Below are positions 1 through 11,396 of a stretch of 64,000 nt of DNA, one piece after another. Made by a program: the position numbers and the translations under genes. Below the pieces are notes generated by a model. It was not told where the DNA came from. It saw only the letters and a program-made list of their open reading frames with translations, and searched no databases. The stretch is from Anastatus disparis. Lineage: Eukaryota; Arthropoda; Insecta; Hymenoptera; Eupelmidae. Each line of letters starts with the position of its first letter. Within the stretch, counting starts at the first letter, position 1. The DNA lies in assembly GCA_017163975.1 (NCBI GenBank), contig JAFFSR010000019.1, positions 124,001 through 188,000 of the forward strand, written 5' to 3'.

Positions 1-2148
1 AGAAATGATCATGCAAAAAAATGTTGGAACAACATTCACAGCATATTTTGAATTGAATAGAGAAGATTTCGAAGCACGAAATTACTTATATTCAGAAATA
101 CCAAATTTTTATACATTTGATGAAAAACTGAAAAAGTGGAATAAAAGAAAAAAAAAAAGAAAACCAATACTCAATAAAATGGACTTAGTAAGTCCGAAAG
201 ATAGAGGACGTTATTTTATTAGGTTATTACTATTACATGTTAAAGGAGCCACGTCTTTTGAAACTTTGCGTACTGTTGATGATGTGATGTACAATTCGTT
301 TTATGAGGCAACTAACGCAAAATAATTAATTAATGAAGATAAAGAATGGGATAGATGCTTGGAAGAAGCATCTTTAACAGAATGCTCTTTGTGAATTATT
401 TGCTTCTATTTGCGTTTTTCATAATCCTATGAGTGCACGAAATTTATATGAAAAATATAAAGATAAATTTTACCACCCTAAATACGAAAAAAATGTAGGT
501 GAAAATCTAGCATTGAATGTTATTAAAAATAATTTACAAGTCAATGGATTTTCATTAAACGATTTTAATTTACCTAACATAAGCACATTTATAGAAGAAG
601 ATAATAATGAAACAATTTTAAATCATAATAATTATATTCTTAATGAAAATAAATTCTTGAAATAATAAAAAAAGGCAAATATTCGACTGTACACTAAAAA
701 GTTTTAACAACCAAAGTAAAGAAAAATATATGTTTATAGATGGACCGGGTGGAAGTAGAAAAAGTTATTTACTTAACGTTTTAATAGCTTATTTTAAATA
801 TCATACCATACATTATTTATTTGTAGCTTTGACAGGTATAGCAGCGAATTCATTAGTCAATGGAAAAACCGTGCATACAACATTTAAACTACCGTTAAAT
901 ATAACAGATTGTACAACTTGTAATGTTAAGCCTAATTCTGCAGAAGGCAAATAATTAAAGGAAACTCAAATAATTATTTGGGATGAAATATCCATGACTT
1001 CAAAATTTGCTTTTGAAGCGGTTGATCGTCTTCTTCAAGATTTATGCAATGTAAACCAACCCTTCGGTGGTAAAACTGTAATTATATCAGGAGATTCCAG
1101 GCAAACATTACCAATTGTACGACATGGTAGCCGTATGAACATTATTGAAAATTCAGTTAAATTTAGTTTATTATGGCAAAATTTTAAGCAAATGAAGTTA
1201 AATGAAAATCTGCGAGTTTCGGATAATGATAATAATATTAAACAATGGTTATTAGACATCGGAGAAGGAAAACGCTGCGATGTTTTTGAAGATGATAATG
1301 AAGTAAGTGCTATACCAGATAATTTTATCATTAAAGAAAATCTTGTCGAAGAAATATTCGGAAAAACAATAAAAATAGACAATATGAATATAACGAAAAA
1401 AGTTATTTTGGCTCCTAAAAATAATGATGTTACTGAAATCAATAATAATGTTTTGAATTTAATGGAAGGAAACCATGTTGAATATTTGAGTATTGATACT
1501 GCTGAAGATGATAACAAAGAAAATTTAGATATTATGTTACCTACAGAATTTTTAAATAAGTTAACTCCTAATGGACTTCTACCAAATAAATTACATTTAA
1601 AAGTAGGGGCTATCATTATACTTTTAAGAAATTTAAATGTCAATAAGGGACTTTGTATTGGAACAAGGTTGATAGTAAAAAAAATGCTTAAATATTCCAT
1701 TCAAGCGGAATTAGCAACTGGTCAAAACAAAGGTAAATTAGATTTCATCCCAAGAATAAATTTATCTCCATCTACGGAAGAAATTCCATTCAATATGCAA
1801 CGAAAACAGTTTCCTATCAGATTAGGATTTGCAATGACTATTAATAAATCACAAGGACAATCTTATGAAAAAGTTGGTGTTTATTTGCCGTCACCAGTTT
1901 TCAGTCATGGGCAATTATATGTTGCTCTTTCAAGGGCGAAATTTAAAAACAATTTAAAATTATTTTTAGGTGACTATGCTATTGTCGACAGAGAAAATAA
2001 AAATGATCAGAACGCAATATATACAAAAAACATTGTTTATAAAGAGATATTATATAGAATATGTCAATATGTATTTTATATTTATGTTTTAGATTGTGTA
2101 TTAACTATTAAGTTGAACTCGAAATATAATAAAATATATGATATTTAA
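1..2148 (+). pseudogene. Helitron Rep/helicase, C-terminal part, broken
   Basis: This is the 3' part of a Helitron replicase-helicase gene whose Rep domain lies left of the window. Bases 5-325 encode the region just before the helicase (SPKDRGRYFIRLLLLHV block, then LRTVDDVMY). A Pif1-type SF1B helicase follows: Walker A near 742-765 reads GPGGSRKS instead of the usual GPGGTGKS/T, Walker B WDEIS is near 980, GDSRQTLPIV is near 1090, and FAMTINKSQGQS and YVALSRAK are near 1830-1940. The reading frame is broken. The segments 5-325, 429-665 and from 730 lie in three different frames, and a TAA interrupts the frame at 952-954. In the family the helicase unwinds DNA for rolling-circle transposition. 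The Arg in the Walker A loop and the stops indicate a dead copy. No clear Helitron 3' end (hairpin plus CTRR) was found after 2148. Confidence 0.9.
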
Positions 2149-2194
2149 AAAAAATAAATATCAACTGACGCTTTCAAAATAGTTTAATATGATG

Positions 2195-2545
2195 TTGAAT
2201 CAGCTGTATAAAGGACGCGCTGTTAAATCGGCTGCATAAGGAAACGTGCTATTGAATTGGCTGCATACGAGGATACGCTATTAAATCGACTACATTAGGG
2301 AATGCGCTGTAGAATCGGCTGCAAATAGGGATCCGCTGTAGAATCGGTTGCATATTGGGATGCGCTGTTGAATCGACTGCATATTGGGATGCGCTGTTGA
2401 ATCGGCTGCATATTGGGATGCGCTGTTAAATCGGCTGCATATGGGGATGCACTGTTTAAACGGCTGCAAATTGGGATGCGCTGTTTAATCGGCTGCATAT
2501 GAGGATATGCTGTTGAGTCAGCTGCATATGGAAATGCGCTATTAG
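2195..2545. repeat. 29-bp minisatellite, about 12 copies
   Basis: Degenerate tandem copies of a unit containing AATCGGCTGCATATTGGGAT followed by GCGCTGTT repeat every 29 bp; unit starts at 2341, 2370 and 2399 are exact. Because 29 is not a multiple of 3, the repeat reads through all frames and creates a spurious minus-strand open frame. It starts 50 bp after the Helitron helicase stop, so it may be part of that Helitron's 3' region. Confidence 0.85.
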
Positions 2546-2739
2546 ATTTGCAATGTCTAGTGTAAGAATAAGACGTTAAAACATTGCATTTGAAATAGAA
2601 AAAAAATATTATAGCGTCTGAAGTGGAGCCTGTATAAAACATTATAAAAATACCCTCGACTAAAGAATCCAATGTAAAAGTTTACAGGCTTGGATGAAAC
2701 GCTACGTTAGAAAACATATTGACAAAAAAATGTAGGAAT

Positions 2740-3425
2740 AAAAAAAAATATTAAGCCCAAGAAAATATAAGGCCTAAGAAAATATAAGCCCAAAAAATAT
2801 AGAGACCGAAAAAATATTGGGCCCAAAAAAATATTAAGTCTAAAAAATATTAAGTCTAAAAAATAATAAGGCCCAAAAAATATAAGGCCCAAAAAAGTAT
2901 TAAGCTTAATAAAATATAAGGCCCAAAAAAATTAAGGCCCAAGAAAATATAGAGATCGAAAAAAAATTAGGGCCCAAGAAAATATAAGGCCCAAAAAATA
3001 TAAGGCCCAAGAAAATATAAGGCTCCATAAAATATAAGGCCCAAAAAATATGGAGACCGAAAAAATATTGGGCCTAAAAAAATATTGAGTCCAAAAAATT
3101 ATAAGGCCCAAAAAATTATAAGGCCCAAGAAAGTATATGGCTCAATAAAATATGAGGCCCAAAAAATTATAAGGCCCAAGAAAATATAAGGCTCAATAAA
3201 ATATAAGGCCCAAAAAATATAAGGCCCAAAAAAATATAGAGATCGAAAAAATATTGGGCCCAAAAAAATATTGAGTCCAAAAAAACATTAGGCTTAAAAA
3301 AATATTGAGTCCAAAAAATTACAGGGCCCAAGAAAATTATAATGCCCAAGAAAATATAAGGCCCAAGAAAATATAAGGCCCAAGAAAATATAAGGCCCAA
3401 GAAAATATAAGGCCCAAGAAAGACA
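2740..3425. repeat. 17-bp AT-rich minisatellite
   Basis: About 40 copies of AAGGCCCAAGAAAATAT and variants (AAAAAATAT, GAGACCGAAAAAATATT). The last copies, starting at 3358, 3375 and 3392, are exactly 17 bp apart and nearly identical; earlier copies vary in length. Open frames here are repeat artefacts rich in Phe, Leu and Ile. Confidence 0.85.
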
Positions 3426-4600
3426 CATTTAAAAAATGCGGAGAACCGGAAAACCGGAGAAACGGAGAAAAAAGTGGTTTCACTTTAATATAATATAAGA
3501 TATTAGATGAGAATAATAATAATAATTATTAACATTATTATTATTATTACTATTATAATAAATAATTTCTTAAAACTTAAATGATTAAGATAAAACAAAC
3601 TAGCTTCAAATATTGGTTTAAAATATGATTCTAAAAGACACTATAGTAACAGTCATTGTGATCTGTTTATTTACTGAATAATTAAAATAATCATTATCAT
3701 TATTGAGTAACATTTTTCTGAAAAAAAACAACAATTTTTTTTTTTAATTGAAATAGTATTTAAAAATTAAAATGTCATTAGAATGGAGATAAATTAAGAA
3801 CTACTTGTTAAAAGTAAAACAATACACAAATAACAGATTCTTTCATTTTGTAATAAATTTTTATATTAAATAAAAATCCGTATAGAATTTATTTAACTTC
3901 ATCTATTTTATTTCCAGATATATAATATGAATTTTAATTCCTAAATATAGATATTAAATTAATTTTAGAATACGTATGCAAAATAATTATAATGACAAAT
4001 TATTCAAACGAATAAAATTTTCTTGGTTATGAGTGCATCTTGCTGATGTGTACGGAATGCATAATTAATATTTTAATTAAGAATCAGAATGAACACTTGC
4101 ATCATAAAGAAATAGATGATTGTTAAGATATTTAGACAATCATGCATTCGTATATTGTATTATCTATGAACATCGAAGAACAAAATGTAAATATATGTGT
4201 TAAATTAAAAAAAAAAAATTTTTCAATGTTCAAAGTACTATAGCTCCTCTCCTAGTGGTCCACCCAAGTTGAGCAAAAGCTTACTTCAAGATGTTATCAG
4301 AAGACACAACATACTCCAACAGGAGTGAAATCAATCTGCTCGAACTCAAGTAATTGCAAATTACATGAAATTACAAAATGGACCAATCAGAAGATAGCAA
4401 TCTTGAGCTTTGAAAAAATTCGTGCAGATTCTACACTCAATTTGCAACAAGAAACGTTTTAGTGAGTAAATCTCTAGGATCCTTAGTTTTTGAGTAAAAC
4501 AATAATTAATTTGATGAATTTACCAAAAATTTAAAAAAATCATAATATTTCATTACTCATTACTCTTAATCCATTTGATTTATAGCTCTGAAAATGAAAG
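3426..4600. other. AT-rich stretch without recognisable gene
   Basis: Unique AT-rich sequence with a short ATT/AAT microsatellite near 3510-3560 and several A or T runs. I see no coding signal, inverted repeat or RNA gene here. Confidence 0.6.
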
Positions 4601-4618
4601 TTACATTTGATCCAAATC

Positions 4619-5225
4619 TTACGATGCTATTTTTCTTGTAAGCAAGTTTTTAAAGAGAATCATAGAATAGTTCACTACTTCTTTTAGGCAAATTCGTTGA
4701 GATACTTGAAGGAGTAGCGAATAAAGCCACTCTCTCAACAGATGTGATCTCTGCATAGCACAGTACTCCTTTTTATAGAGGTTTTCTTGGCAAGCGTAAA
4801 AACAGCATACTTTCTGGGAAGAAAACTGTCTTTGTAAGTCCGTAAAGCCCGTGGTAGTGTAATCCTCTATATTTATTACGTTACGTGCTATAATAGATTC
4901 TATGTATCTAGCCTTTTCAGCACCTCTGACATAAATTCTTGGAGCATTTCTCGCTATGTTGTAAAAATGATACCGTAATTTGCGTAGGATAACATTTCCA
5001 TCGAACCACTGTAAACCGTGTAGACTTGGCGACACGTAATCGTTACTAGTTTTTATATCTTCTGGTAAATTATCAAATTTGTATTGTGGCGCTATTATCT
5101 AATAACCAATGACTTGTTCTTTTAGAGAAACTACTGCCACTTTCTTGGGTAAAAATTTATTATCTTTATCTGTTAAGCTTTGAATATATATTACGTAATC
5201 CATCCTGTCGAGAACATGAGTGCGC
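4619..5225 (-). pseudogene. Uncharacterised insect protein family, interrupted
   Basis: Reading the minus strand from an ATG near 5202, the frame opens MDYVIYIQSL and meets one in-frame TAG near 5100. It then continues in the same frame through LHGLQWFDGN, RIYVRGAEKARYI and VINIEDY to a Cys-rich tail ending near 4619. The order of blocks (VIYIQ opening, LHGxxWxDG, IYVxGxEKxxYI, then Cys/His) is what I remember of a large family of unnamed insect proteins, perhaps with an RNase H-like fold. That fold is memory and inference, not something I can show. The open part is 138 codons; GTG at 5035 is not a credible start. It lies on the same strand as the Polinton capsid fragment at 11.4-12.0 kb, but a link is unproven. 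Confidence 0.5.
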
Positions 5226-5483
5226 GTGTGCTATAGTTAAGAGTGTGAAGCAATGGGGAATCAGCCAAATGGTATTATAATATTTCTCCCACCATTTTCT
5301 CCCCCCACCTTAGGCATTCAAATCCGTTATAATTTGTCTGTTCGAGTCTATTTCGAGTACATTATCAAATTCAGCGTAAGCAATGCAATTAAGTGTTTCC
5401 CTAAGTGCCTGCTTAAAGCGAACTTCGATACGTAGAGCACCCGAGCAAATGAGATTCCAATGTGATGAAAAATGAGCCGATAA

Positions 5484-6745
5484 CCCTCACAGCATGGAAG
5501 ATATCATTGGAATATTCCGAAATATTCCGATGGAATATTTCATTGAAATGTGTATGGAAGCTTTATAGAAGAAAACAGAAATATTTCTGGAATATTGCAA
5601 ACAAAACTTTCTACGAAGAACCCCTGGAAGCCTCTGTAAACTTTCCAAGGAAGATTCCGTTGGAAGATTGATGAATCATTGCACCGAGAGATTTCATGGA
5701 AGCTTTATAGAAGACTCCGTTTTCCTTTCGGGGAAATGTTGGGAATTTTCACTGAAATATTCAGACTTAAGTCTGCTGGAAGATTCCGTAAACCTTCCAA
5801 GGAAGATTCCGTTGAAAGATTGATGAATTGTTGCACCGAAAGATTTCATGGAAACTTGAATGGAAGACTCCGTTTACTTTTCAGCGAAATATTAGAAATT
5901 GTCATTGAAACATTCTAGTGGAAGGCTCCTGAAAGCTTCCATAAACCTTCCAAGGAAGATTCCGTTGAAAGATTGATGAATCATTGTATCGAAAGATTTC
6001 ATGGAAGCTTGAATGGAAGACTCCGTTCACCTTTCAGTGAAATATCGGAGATTTTTACTGAAATATTCCGGTCCGAGTATCCTGGAAGCTTCCGTAAACC
6101 TTCCAAGGAAGATTCCGTTGGAAGATTGATGAATCATTGCACCGAAAGATTTCATGTAAGCTTTATAGAAGACTCCGTTTTCCTTTCAGGGAAATGTTGG
6201 GAATTTTCACTAGAATATTCCGATTTAAGTCTCCTGGAAGATTACGTAAGCCTTCCAAGAAAGATTCCGTTGGAAGATTGATGAATCATTGATCCAAAAG
6301 ATTTCATGAAAACTCGAATGGAAGACTCCGTTTACCTTTCAGCGGAATATTGGAAATTGTTATTGAAACATTCCAGTGGAAGGCTCCTGAAAGCTTCCGT
6401 AAACCTTCCAAGAAAGATTCCGTTGCAAGATTGATGAATCATTGCACCGAAAGATTTCATGTAAGCTTTATAGAAGACTCCGTTTTCCTTACAGGGAAAT
6501 GTTGGGAATTTTCACTAGAATATTCCGATTTAAGTCTCCTGGAAGATAACGTGAACCTTCCAAGAAAGATTCCGTTGGAAGATTGATGAATCATTGCACC
6601 GAAAGATTTCATGGAAACTTGAATGGAAGACTCCGTTTACTTTTCAGCGAAATATTGGAAATTGTCATTGAAACATTCTAGTGGAAGGCTCCTGAAAGCT
6701 TCCGTAAACCTTCCAAGGAAGATTCCATCAGTAGACTAATGAATC
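5484..6745. repeat. 152-bp tandem array A, one TCACAGCATGG end
   Basis: Eight copies of a ~152-bp unit, recognised by CCAAGGAAGATTCCGTTG at about 5645, 5798, 5950, 6102, 6255, 6409, 6561 and 6714. Each unit carries GATTGATGAATCATTG, AGATTTCATGGAAGCTT and AAACCTTCCAAGGAAG. The array begins with CCCTCACAGCATGGAAG at 5484, the terminal motif shared with the elements at 8919 and 52531. No matching inverted end is visible on the right, where repeat similarity fades by 6745. Open frames over the array are repeat shadows. Confidence 0.8.
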
Positions 6746-7312
6746 AGGAATTATTATTTTGAATCGATGTGAAACGGACACTACACTACACTGAGAGAAA
6801 ATTCATGCCAATAGAGCATGTAGTCTACGTATCCAAAGTTAGTAAGTAATATCCTATGCTTTAATAACAGCGCCATCTACTCTTACGAGGTTTGTGCTAT
6901 CCAAAAACTGTTTGTTTACATGCTCTAGTAGCTCCCCACTCTAATATCCTTCGATAGCTAGCGCTGTATCCTCTCATAGGACGTGAAGGAAGTAAACGTG
7001 GCTTGACCACTATTCTTTCTTTACTGCTAACTATGGCATTCTTCTATTGCTCAAGTCGCCTCCTCTTTTGGGTGGCAATGCGAGCAAACACGGCTGGTCT
7101 ATATCCAAAATCATGTTGCAAATTTCGTTAACGTATTTTCGTAGCGTGAATCTTTTATTTCTTTTCTTTTTTTATGAAGGGAGATACGTTATAAATATAA
7201 CCTGTTAAACTTTTTTAACTTTAAATAATTAATTTTTAACTTTAAAATTTAATTATTTTAAACCGCTAGGGGCAGATGAGCATGTACGATTTTACGCCAG
7301 AGATATTTTGAA

Positions 7313-7385
7313 GTAACGTTGGTCTAGTGCGTAACGTTCGCGCTTTTCCTTTTGAGTAGGCGAGTTCAACTCTCGGCTAGGGTCA
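7313..7385 (+). other. tRNA-like segment with A and B boxes (left arm)
   Basis: GTTGGTCTAGTGCGTAACG resembles a tRNA A box and D arm. GAGTTCAACTCTCGG, 36 bases on, contains GTTCAACTC, which fits the GWTCRANNC B box and can form a T arm. A run of eight T follows at 7387. The anticodon-arm pairing and the 5' half of the acceptor stem are not convincing, so this is tRNA-derived or SINE-like, not a working tRNA gene. The layout resembles a tRNA-Glu type sequence. Confidence 0.5.
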
Positions 7386-7960
7386 CTTTTTTTTTAATTT
7401 TTTTTTTATTGTTTTAATATTTTTTATTCCTTTTTATATTTATATTTTTTTTATTTTCTATTTTTTTATTAATTTTAAAATCTATTTTTTCACAAGTTAC
7501 TTAAAATATGCTCGTTTTTTTTATTAATATTTTTAAATAAATTATTTCATATAGAAAATAATTTAAAATATTAATAAATAAATAATAGTGATATTTACAA
7601 TACTATAGTTCAATTTTGTCTTTATAAACATATTTCAATATACAATATATATTATAACATAAATAATAATAACTCAGTTTTATTTATTTATTGTAATTTA
7701 TTGTAAATTTTATGAACTAAATTATAAATAAATTAAACTATACTATTATAAAATAAACATCACTATTATTTATTTATCAATATTTGTAATTACTACCTAT
7801 AAAGAATAATTTATTTTTAAAAAATTTTCATTGAAAAAAACAAGCGTACTTGTGAAAAATTAAATTTTAAAATTATTAAAAAAATACAAAATCTAAAAAA
7901 AAATAAATATAAAAAGGAATAAAAAATATTAAAACAATAAAAAAAAAATTTAAAAAAAAG

Positions 7961-8036
7961 TGACCCTAGCCGAGAGTTGAACTTGCGTACTCCAAAGGAA
8001 AAGCGCGAACGTTACGCACTAGACCAACGCTACTCC
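7961..8036 (-). other. tRNA-like segment with A and B boxes (right arm)
   Basis: Inverted counterpart of the left-arm copy. Read on the minus strand it keeps GGTCTAGTGCGTAACGTTCG and GTTCAACTC and is followed by a T run. It is two or three bases different from the left copy. Confidence 0.5.
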
Positions 8037-8526
8037 GAAATATCTCTGGCGTAAAATCGTACATGCTCATCTGCCCCCCCAGCGGTTTAAAATAATTAAA
8101 TTTTAAGTTAAAAATTAATTATTTAAAGTTAAAAAGTTTAACAGGTTATATTTATAACGTATCTCCCTTCATAAAAAAAGAAAAGAAAAGAAATAAAAGA
8201 TTCACGCTACGAAAATACGTTAGAGAAATTTGCAACATAATTTTGGGTATAGACCAGCCGTGTTTGCTCGCGTCGCCACCCAAAAGAGGAGGCGACTCAA
8301 GCAAACAAAGGATATGAGAGTGGGGAGTCATCGAAGTATACCACGCGAGTCATCAGTGAATGCCGTTCATGCTTTAGTTACTCTCCATATCATCTTTTTT
8401 AGTATAAGGTAATCCAATACTAATAGAGCTTCTCACGGCCTGTCATATTTGTATCAATGTTTTATATGCTCGCATAGATGGCAGTTCGCATGCTCTATTA
8501 GCATGAATTTTCTCTCAGTGTAGCAC

Positions 8527-8763
8527 TCATATATATGGCTTATCCTCGTTTGTAAGTTAATAAAAAACAATGTTAATGACGCTATAGCTACACCAAAAAG
8601 ACATTTTTATAAAAATGAGATAATCGTTATAAAAATTAGGTAATTTTTTTAATGAAAATGACTTTATTGCAATAAAAAAATAAGTCCTTTTCTATTGAAT
8701 TTTTTTATTATATCTAATGACGATATTTTCCCAATATATTACTTGATATACCAAAAGGCGTTT
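8527..8763. other. AT-rich spacer, no gene seen
   Basis: Short AT-rich sequence between the fold-back element and the TGACGTC repeats. Nothing recognisable. Confidence 0.5.
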
Positions 8764-8912
8764 TAAATAACGTCATTTAGTATGTTAGGGATTAGAACAA
8801 AAAATGACGTCGTTTAGTATGTTAGGGATTAGGACAAAAATGACGTCGTTTAGTATCTTAAATGTTAACGAAAAATGACGTCATTTTTTAATAACAATGA
8901 CGTCCTTATTTA
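8764..8912. repeat. ~40-bp tandem repeat with TGACGTC motifs
   Basis: Three copies of ACGTCRTTTAGTATGTTAGG, each followed by a variable A-rich stretch, spaced about 39-41 bp. Every junction holds TGACGTC. A full TGACGTCA palindrome (CRE-type site) is at 8876-8883 and another TGACGTC follows near 8899. Confidence 0.7.
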
Positions 8913-8918
8913 TATAAC

Positions 8919-11396
8919 TTCCCACATAGCATGAAATATCTCTGAAATATTTCTGAAATATTTCATTGAAAGATTCGGAATAAAACAGAAATATTGATAT
9001 GAAATGTTTCTGAAATATTGATATGTCCGCCTAGAAGATTGATTTGAAATATTTCATGTAATATTTCTGTAACATTCTTTCATGATTTTGTGAAATATTA
9101 ATTTGTAATATTGTTGAAAGATTGCAGCAACATTTGATCGGAAGATTCATGGAAGATTATGAATCTTTCAAGAAATGTTTCTGAAATATTCCTAAAATCT
9201 TTCATGAAATATTGATTGGTAATATTGTTGAAAGATTGCAGAAATATTTTATTAAAGGATTCATAAAAGATTATGAATATTTCATGAAATGTTTCTGAAA
9301 TATTTCTAAAATCTTTCATGAAATATTGATTTGTAATATTGGTGAAAGATTCTATCAAATATTATTTTTGATTTTTTAAGAGTTGCATCTTAAAGCATAT
9401 AAGATACCTATACATTTATTTGTTATTCAGAATTTAAGCGCTTATTTATTTGTATAAAAAATTTTCGGTTTTATATACTAAACGAGAGAAAGTCCCACCA
9501 CTTGCGAGAGTTTGTCAACCGCATTTACAATCACATGAAAATATAATCAAGTAGCTACCTGCTGGCAAGATGGAAGAATTGCTACGTACGCAAGATAACT
9601 ACAAATATTTAGACAATACTTCTCCAATATTTCACTGTTATATTCATAAATTTTTTGGAATACTTCATGAAATATTTCTGGAATATTACAGAAATATTTC
9701 ATGAAATATTTCTTGAAAAATTTGCGCATTATTGATTTAAAATATTTTAAAAAATGGTGCAGTAATTTTTCTTCAATATTTCAGTGTTATGTTCAAACAT
9801 TTTCTCAAATACTTCATGAAATATTTTTCAAATATAACAGCAATATTTCATAACATGTTTCTTGAAAGATTTGAGAAATATTAATTTGAAACATTTCAAG
9901 AAATAATGTAAGAACTCACTTAAATATTTCAGTGTCGGATTAAAAAATTTTTTGAAATAAAACATCAAATGTTTTAGCAATATTACAGAAATATTTCAAT
10001 GAATTATTTAATATTCATGAACTGAAATATTTCATGAATAATTTAAGGAAGCTTTCAGTAAGCTTTCAATGAAGTATTTTATGAAAAATTTACAGAAGCT
10101 CTCGATAAGCTTTCACTGAAATATTTCATGAATAATTTATGGAAGCTTCCAGTACGTTTTCACTGAAATAATTCATGAATAATTTAAGGAAGCTTCCAGT
10201 AAGCTTTCAATGAAGTATTTTATGAAAAATTTACAGAAGCTTCTAGTAAGCTTTCACTGAAATATTTCATGAAAAATTTTCGGAAGCTTCCGGTAACCTT
10301 ACAATGAAGTATTTCATGAAAAACTTACGGAGGCTTCCAGTAAGCTTCCTATGAAATATTTCATGAACGGCTTGCGGAAGACTCCTGATCCAGGACATAT
10401 CCATCTTCCGGGAACTTTTTACTGGAATCTTCCTGAAAGCTTCCAATGTTTTTTCTACAGTGAATTATATCTTCCACGTTTTCTTCTAGGAAGCTTCCGG
10501 TAATATTCCACTGAAATATTCAACGAAAAACTTACCGAAGCTTCCTGGAAGCTTCCACTAAAATATTTCAGGAATGATGTACGGAAGCTTCGAGTAAGCT
10601 TCCACTGAAATATTCCACGAAAGATTTACGGAGGCTTCCAGTAAGTTTTCACTGAAATGTTTCATAAATAATTTACGGAAGCTGTCGGTAAACTTTCATT
10701 GAAATATTCCATGAATAATTTATGGAAGCTTCCAGTACGCTTCCACTGAAATATTCCATGAAAGACTCACGGAGGCTTCCAGTGAGCTTCTACTGAAATA
10801 TTCCATGAAAGACTTACGGAAGACTCCTGATCGAGGACATATCCATCTTCCGGGAACTTTTTACTGGAATCTTCCTGAAAGCTTCCAATGTTTTTTCTAC
10901 AGTGAATTATATCTTCCACGTTTTCTTCTAGGAAGCTTCCGGTAATATTCCACTGAAATATTCAACGAAAAACTTACCGAAGCTTCCTGGAAGCTTCCAC
11001 TAAAATATTTCAGGAATGATGTACGGAAGCTTCGAGTAAGCTTCCACTGAAATATTCCACGAAAGATTTACGGAGGCTTCCAGTAAGTTTTCACTGAAAT
11101 GTTTCATAAATAATTTACGGAAGCTGTCGGTAAACTTTCATTGAAATATTCCATGAATAATTTATGGAAGCTTCCAGTACGCTTCCACTGAAATATTCCA
11201 TGAAAGACTCACGGAGGCTTCCAGTGAGCTTCTACTGAAATATTCCATGAAAGACTTACGGAAGACTTTTGATCGAGGACATATCCATCTTCCGGGAAGT
11301 TTCCACTGGAAACTTCCTGAAAGCTTCCAACCTTTCTTCCACATCTTCCGGGAAGTTTCCAGGAAGCTTCCTGGAAGCTTACATGCTGTGTGGGAA
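8919..11396. mobile_element. Satellite-filled element B, TTCCCACA ends
   Basis: The left end TTCCCACATAGCATG (8919-8933) is inverted at the right end as CATGCTGTGTGGGAA (11382-11396). Between them is almost only tandem repeat. A 114-bp unit lies at 9105-9360 (GTAATATTGTTGAAAG at 9105, 9219 and, with one change, 9333), with more divergent GAAATATTTC repeats to 10020. A ~60-bp unit built on GGAAGCTTCC and TGAAATATTTCATGAA fills 10030-11380. One non-repeat core at about 9465-9520 carries TTATATA (TATATAA on the minus strand) and is shared, inverted, with the element at 52531. No open frame over it is credible; those present are repeat shadows. The transposition mechanism is unknown. Confidence 0.7.
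10375..11275. repeat. 442-bp higher-order repeat, two copies plus start of a third
   Basis: GGAAGACTCCTGATC begins at 10375 and again at 10818, and GGAAGACTTTTGATC begins at about 11260, giving spacing of 443 and 442 bp. The first two blocks read almost base for base alike over their whole length, so a whole block of ~60-bp units was copied recently. The third block diverges after about 45 bp (GGGAAGTTTCC instead of GGGAACTTTTT). Confidence 0.85.

Larger units (their letters stand above)
6785..8526. mobile_element. Fold-back (long inverted repeat) element
   Basis: The two halves are inverted copies of each other. The outer ends CTACACTGAGAGAAAATTCA (6786) and its complement (to about 8524) match. 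Inside, GGTGGCAATGCGAGCAAACA near 7071 is matched inversely near 8265, as are AAGGGAGATACGTTATAAAT near 7178 and the tRNA-like segment at 7313. The arms are roughly 850 bp around an A/T-only centre near 7650. No transposase is encoded, so it must have been mobilised in trans if it moved. Left and right arms differ by scattered substitutions and small deletions. I could not define a target-site duplication. Confidence 0.85.

Noticed and set aside
1035..1700. 221-codon minus-strand frame over the Helitron helicase
   Set aside because: Antisense of a recognisable helicase frame; hydrophobic composition comes from the complement of acidic/Asn-rich codons.
2295..3400. Open frames of 60-125 codons on the minus strand over the minisatellites
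   Set aside because: They follow the repeat period (29 or 17 bp) and have repeat-derived, Phe/Leu-rich or Ala/Ser/Ile-rich sequence. They are not genes.
5462..6586. Four plus-strand frames of 69-102 codons
   Set aside because: They are translations of the 152-bp tandem repeat, with near-identical peptides from unit to unit.
7313..7385. Functional tRNA gene
   Set aside because: A and B boxes are plausible, but the acceptor stem does not close and the anticodon stem is poor; it occurs as an inverted pair inside a mobile element.
8919..11396. CRISPR-like array
   Set aside because: Repeats are adjacent with no unique spacers, and the DNA is eukaryotic.
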